Below, in pieces: positions 61,499 to 64,000 of a stretch of 64,000 bases of DNA; the stretch's first letter is position 1; the number at the start of each line of letters is the position of its first letter. The stretch lies in contig JAJQJQ010000016.1 of assembly GCA_028622995.1 (NCBI GenBank), forward strand, positions 2,976,001-3,040,000, read 5' to 3'. The notes below the pieces were generated by a model. The model saw only the letters and a program-made list of their open reading frames with translations. It made no database searches and was not told the origin of the DNA. The position numbers and the translations under genes were made by a program. The DNA comes from Panagrolaimus kolymaensis. Lineage: Eukaryota > Nematoda > Chromadorea > Rhabditida > Panagrolaimidae.

Positions 61499-62774
61499 TT
61501 AAAGTGTTGCCGCTGAATTACCTTCGGATGTAATGTCCCGTATGAGTTTCCCATGTTGTGATTCAAGGGTTGCTGAATGGGGTCGTGCTGGTCTTGGATC
61601 ATCGATGAGGTTGTGGTCATTTTGTCGTTGCCTTTTTTGACGAAATCGAAATATTCCTCGAATGGTTGCATATAAGCCTACCAGGATTACAAATAAATAT
61701 TCGATCGCTACTGTTAAAAGCCATGTTCGATCTATCAAATATGCAGTGGAATGTTCAGTACAATTTGGAGCTAAGATTGGCTGAAAATAATGTGTTTATC
61801 AATCAAAATGATGGATCCCAAAAAAAATTTCCAATAAAGATAGATAACGAGTAAAATAAGCTTCTTTTTTTTTATATAAAATAAGCAATTTTAGAAAATG
61901 AAGTGTTGCTTTAAATTTTCTCGGTTAAGAAGTCTCTTATAACCCCAAGAGATTTTTGGGTGAGTAAAGCAAAGCACAAAACACATTTTTCACATATGTA
62001 ATAAAATTCAAAGCATTTTATTGGGTCTAACTTACATGATGCCGCCTTTGTGTATTACACACAGTTTCAATTACATCATCAATTGTACCATTTGGAACTC
62101 GACAATGGAGGATAGGCTCCATAGCCACACAAAAAGCTTCGTCTGTTCTTATCACTTCTTCAATGAGCTTTTCAAATACTTCTCGTAGCAAACTTTCATA
62201 ATTTAAATAAAAAAGAAAAACGAAAAATATTGCACCATGAAAAAGTAACATCCATAAAAAGCAATATGCCTGTAAAAATTTCATATTTTGGGATTAATAA
62301 AATATACATAACCAAAATATTTACCGTAAAAAATAGCATGCTTTTGCGATTGAGACCAAAAGCGAGGGCAAGAATGCAAAGAATTAATTGCAAAAATGTA
62401 ATAGGAACACTAAATTCAAGGAATCGGCAGTACTATAATAAATTATTAAAGTTTTAATTAATATAATGTTAAACTTACATAAACAATTGGCATTGAAACA
62501 TCCCTTATCTCTGGACTTCCATAAGGTAAATAATTATTAAAGATGCATAAGGGTTCTGCTTTACTAAGCTAAAAACTTATGAAGTTAAAAGCTTTTTTAA
62601 AAATCTTCTTACTTGTTGAATAAAAAGTACGGTATTTACAGCTGACATAAGTCCAATTAAACATAAAAATCCTATCGAAGCTTTTGAATAAAGAAATGAA
62701 ATAAGAAATACATCCCGATTTCGAACATTCACATATTTGGGACCATTACCAACGCTTGAAACACTTGCCTCCAT
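61499..62774 (-). CDS. Unrecognised four-span membrane protein
   Basis: Five exons on the minus strand: 62774 to about 62613, about 62569-62480, about 62434-62326, about 62273-62035 and about 61781-61499. From the ATG at 62774 the order is a short polar head (MEASVSSVGNGPKYVNVRNR), TM1 (ASIGFLCLIGLMSAVNTVLF), a loop with LCIFNNYLPYGSPEIRDVSM, TM2 (FLQLILCILALAFGLN), TM3 (LLFHGAIFFVFLFYLNYESL), a large Cys-containing loop (AFCVAMEPILHCRVPNG, with VCN and NCT sequon), TM4 (WLLTVAIEYLFVILVGLYAT), and a basic, Ser-rich tail ending SAATL. The topology, with a big cysteine loop between TM3 and TM4, is tetraspanin-like but lacks the CCG motif. A C-terminal SAATL could be a class I-like PDZ ligand. 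Unknown function. Confidence 0.7.
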
Positions 62775-63932
62775 TTTTTTCTTTCTTTATTTTTTGACGT
62801 GCTTTTGCTTTTTAATTATACGAATAATTAAATCAAAAAGTGAGCCGCGACAAATCTCAACGAAACATTTGAGACAAGCTGAAGAAGAAAAAAATATGTG
62901 AATTTTCTAACAACAAAAAAGTAACAATGGCAAATGAACGGCAAAGAAGAAAATAAAAAATTGGAACAATGCCGTCGCAAAAAGGATAATTGGCATGAAA
63001 AAAGCGGGTGGAAGCTTTAAAAAAGGATACATACGTATTTTTTTGTCTATGAAAAAGCTGGCCATGGCTAAAGAAAGCCATGAAGGAAAAAAATGTTTGA
63101 AATTGAAATAAATAAACAAAAAAGATGAAAAGAAGAAGAAAAAACTAGTGTCACGCTTTTCTTATATGTATTTATTTGACAGAGAAGAAGATTTGCTGCT
63201 GCTGTTCCAACTCAAAACCCTAAAGAAAATTTTTTTAAAGGTTTTTTTACTCATTTTTGTCAAAAGAAAGATAGACGACGAGGACGACTGTTGACGACGT
63301 AATAAATTATTCATTTTCCCATGAGAAAATGAGATACCGAAAAAGAATTTTTTTTTTTCAACGGCAGTATTAAATAAACCCCTGAAGCAATAACAACTTA
63401 CAGACTTTTTTATATTCCAATGCATTTTGAAGGAAGCTTTAAAGTTTTTTATGTTGCAAAAAATGAGTTCTTTTTTAAATCTTTTGCAAACGTTGTGTTA
63501 AACTCAATTTAAAATTGTTTTTAATAACCAATTTTCGTTAGACTTTTAGCTAAAAAAAAGTTAGCTTAAAATATAAAAACAAGAAATTGAATAAAGAGAA
63601 GAGTGCAGAAAAAGATTTCAGAAAAGTGCAAACATGCGAAGGAAAAAAAAAATAGCGGCTGTCTCATATTCTTCATTTGATATTTAAAACACGGCTTTTT
63701 TACTGCATTTTAAAATATAAAATAAAAATAAATTTCTGATCTTTTAAAAAAAATTTGTTGCACCATTTTTGGGAAAATAGCAATCGATTGAAGTGAAAAT
63801 GAAAAAAATCGAAACGAAAAAAAGTTTATCGCCACAAAAAAAAGAAAAGAAAATAATCAAGTTTTATAAAAAGCATTCCAAAAACAGAATAAACAAAACA
63901 AAAAAGTGATATAAATAATATTCTTTAAAACA
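62775..63932. other. Intergenic, right end
   Basis: About 1.2 kb upstream of the four-span gene. AT-rich with stop-free frames made of low-complexity Phe/Lys codons. Nothing coding is supported. Confidence 0.35.
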
Positions 63933-64000
63933 ATGAATCCATATTTCCACGATTGGTAAAGCCAAAGCCTGTATTTTTTCTAGAGCTTGGTAAAACTGAA
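63933..64000 (+). CDS. Possible first exon of a gene leaving the window
   Basis: An ATG at 63933 starts MNPYFHD and meets a GTAAAG donor after 23 nt (ATTG|GTAAAG). The higher codon quality after a long AT-rich run suggests a start exon, but without the next exon this stays speculative. Confidence 0.2.

Noticed and set aside
63162..63425. Minus frame with Ser run near the right end
   Set aside because: Low-complexity homopolymer and CTG/GAC-type short repeats; no splice sites or family.

Overview
The window looks like nuclear DNA of a nematode. It is very AT-rich, with many homopolymer runs. Genes are split by mostly 45-70 bp introns (GTAAG or GTTTG donors, TTTTAG or TTTCAG acceptors). Gene density is about one per 2.5-3 kb, and the recognisable proteins (LIN-10, MAU-2, cyclin E, NUP160/NPP-6, SLX-1, MCTP, a nematode-style insulin) match nematode families. 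I cannot name the species; a clade IV (Tylenchina-like) worm is only a guess. Most coding regions had to be assembled by hand from short exons, so exon edges are inferences from splice consensus and reading phase.

Layout. 0-6 kb: 5' end of a trehalase gene (-), a candidate small secreted peptide (+), progranulin (-), and an unrecognised type I membrane protein (-). 6.8-9 kb: a broken locus in which the 5' two thirds of the Golgi tether subunit COG3 abuts, on the same strand, the 3' quarter of a nicotinic acetylcholine receptor subunit. 9.2-15 kb: a decayed copy of the TRAP-alpha 3' end, intact TRAP-alpha (-), a decayed pyridoxal kinase fragment (+), and cyclin E (-) with E2F-type sites and apparent alternative 5' exons. 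16-20.6 kb: a ZNF608/609-Scribbler-type zinc finger protein (+), a hairpin-repeat region of odd composition, and a YRDC/Sua5 t6A enzyme (-). 22-29 kb: pyridoxal kinase (+), two unrecognised minus-strand genes (one F-box-like), and phosphoserine aminotransferase (+). 29-36.5 kb: a long lin-10/APBA (Mint) gene (-) with an alternative internal first exon. 39-45 kb: cohesin loader mau-2 (+), an insulin-like peptide gene (-) hidden in three short exons, and slx-1 (-). 45-51 kb: NUP160/npp-6 (-), head to head with HINT (+). 52-58 kb: MCTP (+). 59-64 kb: a candidate amidated-neuropeptide precursor (+), two unrecognised multi-pass membrane proteins, and possibly the first exon of a gene leaving the window.

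The genes are mainly housekeeping and neuronal or secretory functions with no shared pathway. Possible operon pairs, judged only by short same-strand spacing, are NUP160 to slx-1 and the F-box-like gene to its downstream neighbour. The most notable features are the COG3/receptor breakpoint, the insulin gene with unusual B-chain cysteine spacing, the amidated-peptide candidate, three hairpins with compensatory stem changes, and two fossil copies of genes that are intact elsewhere in the window.
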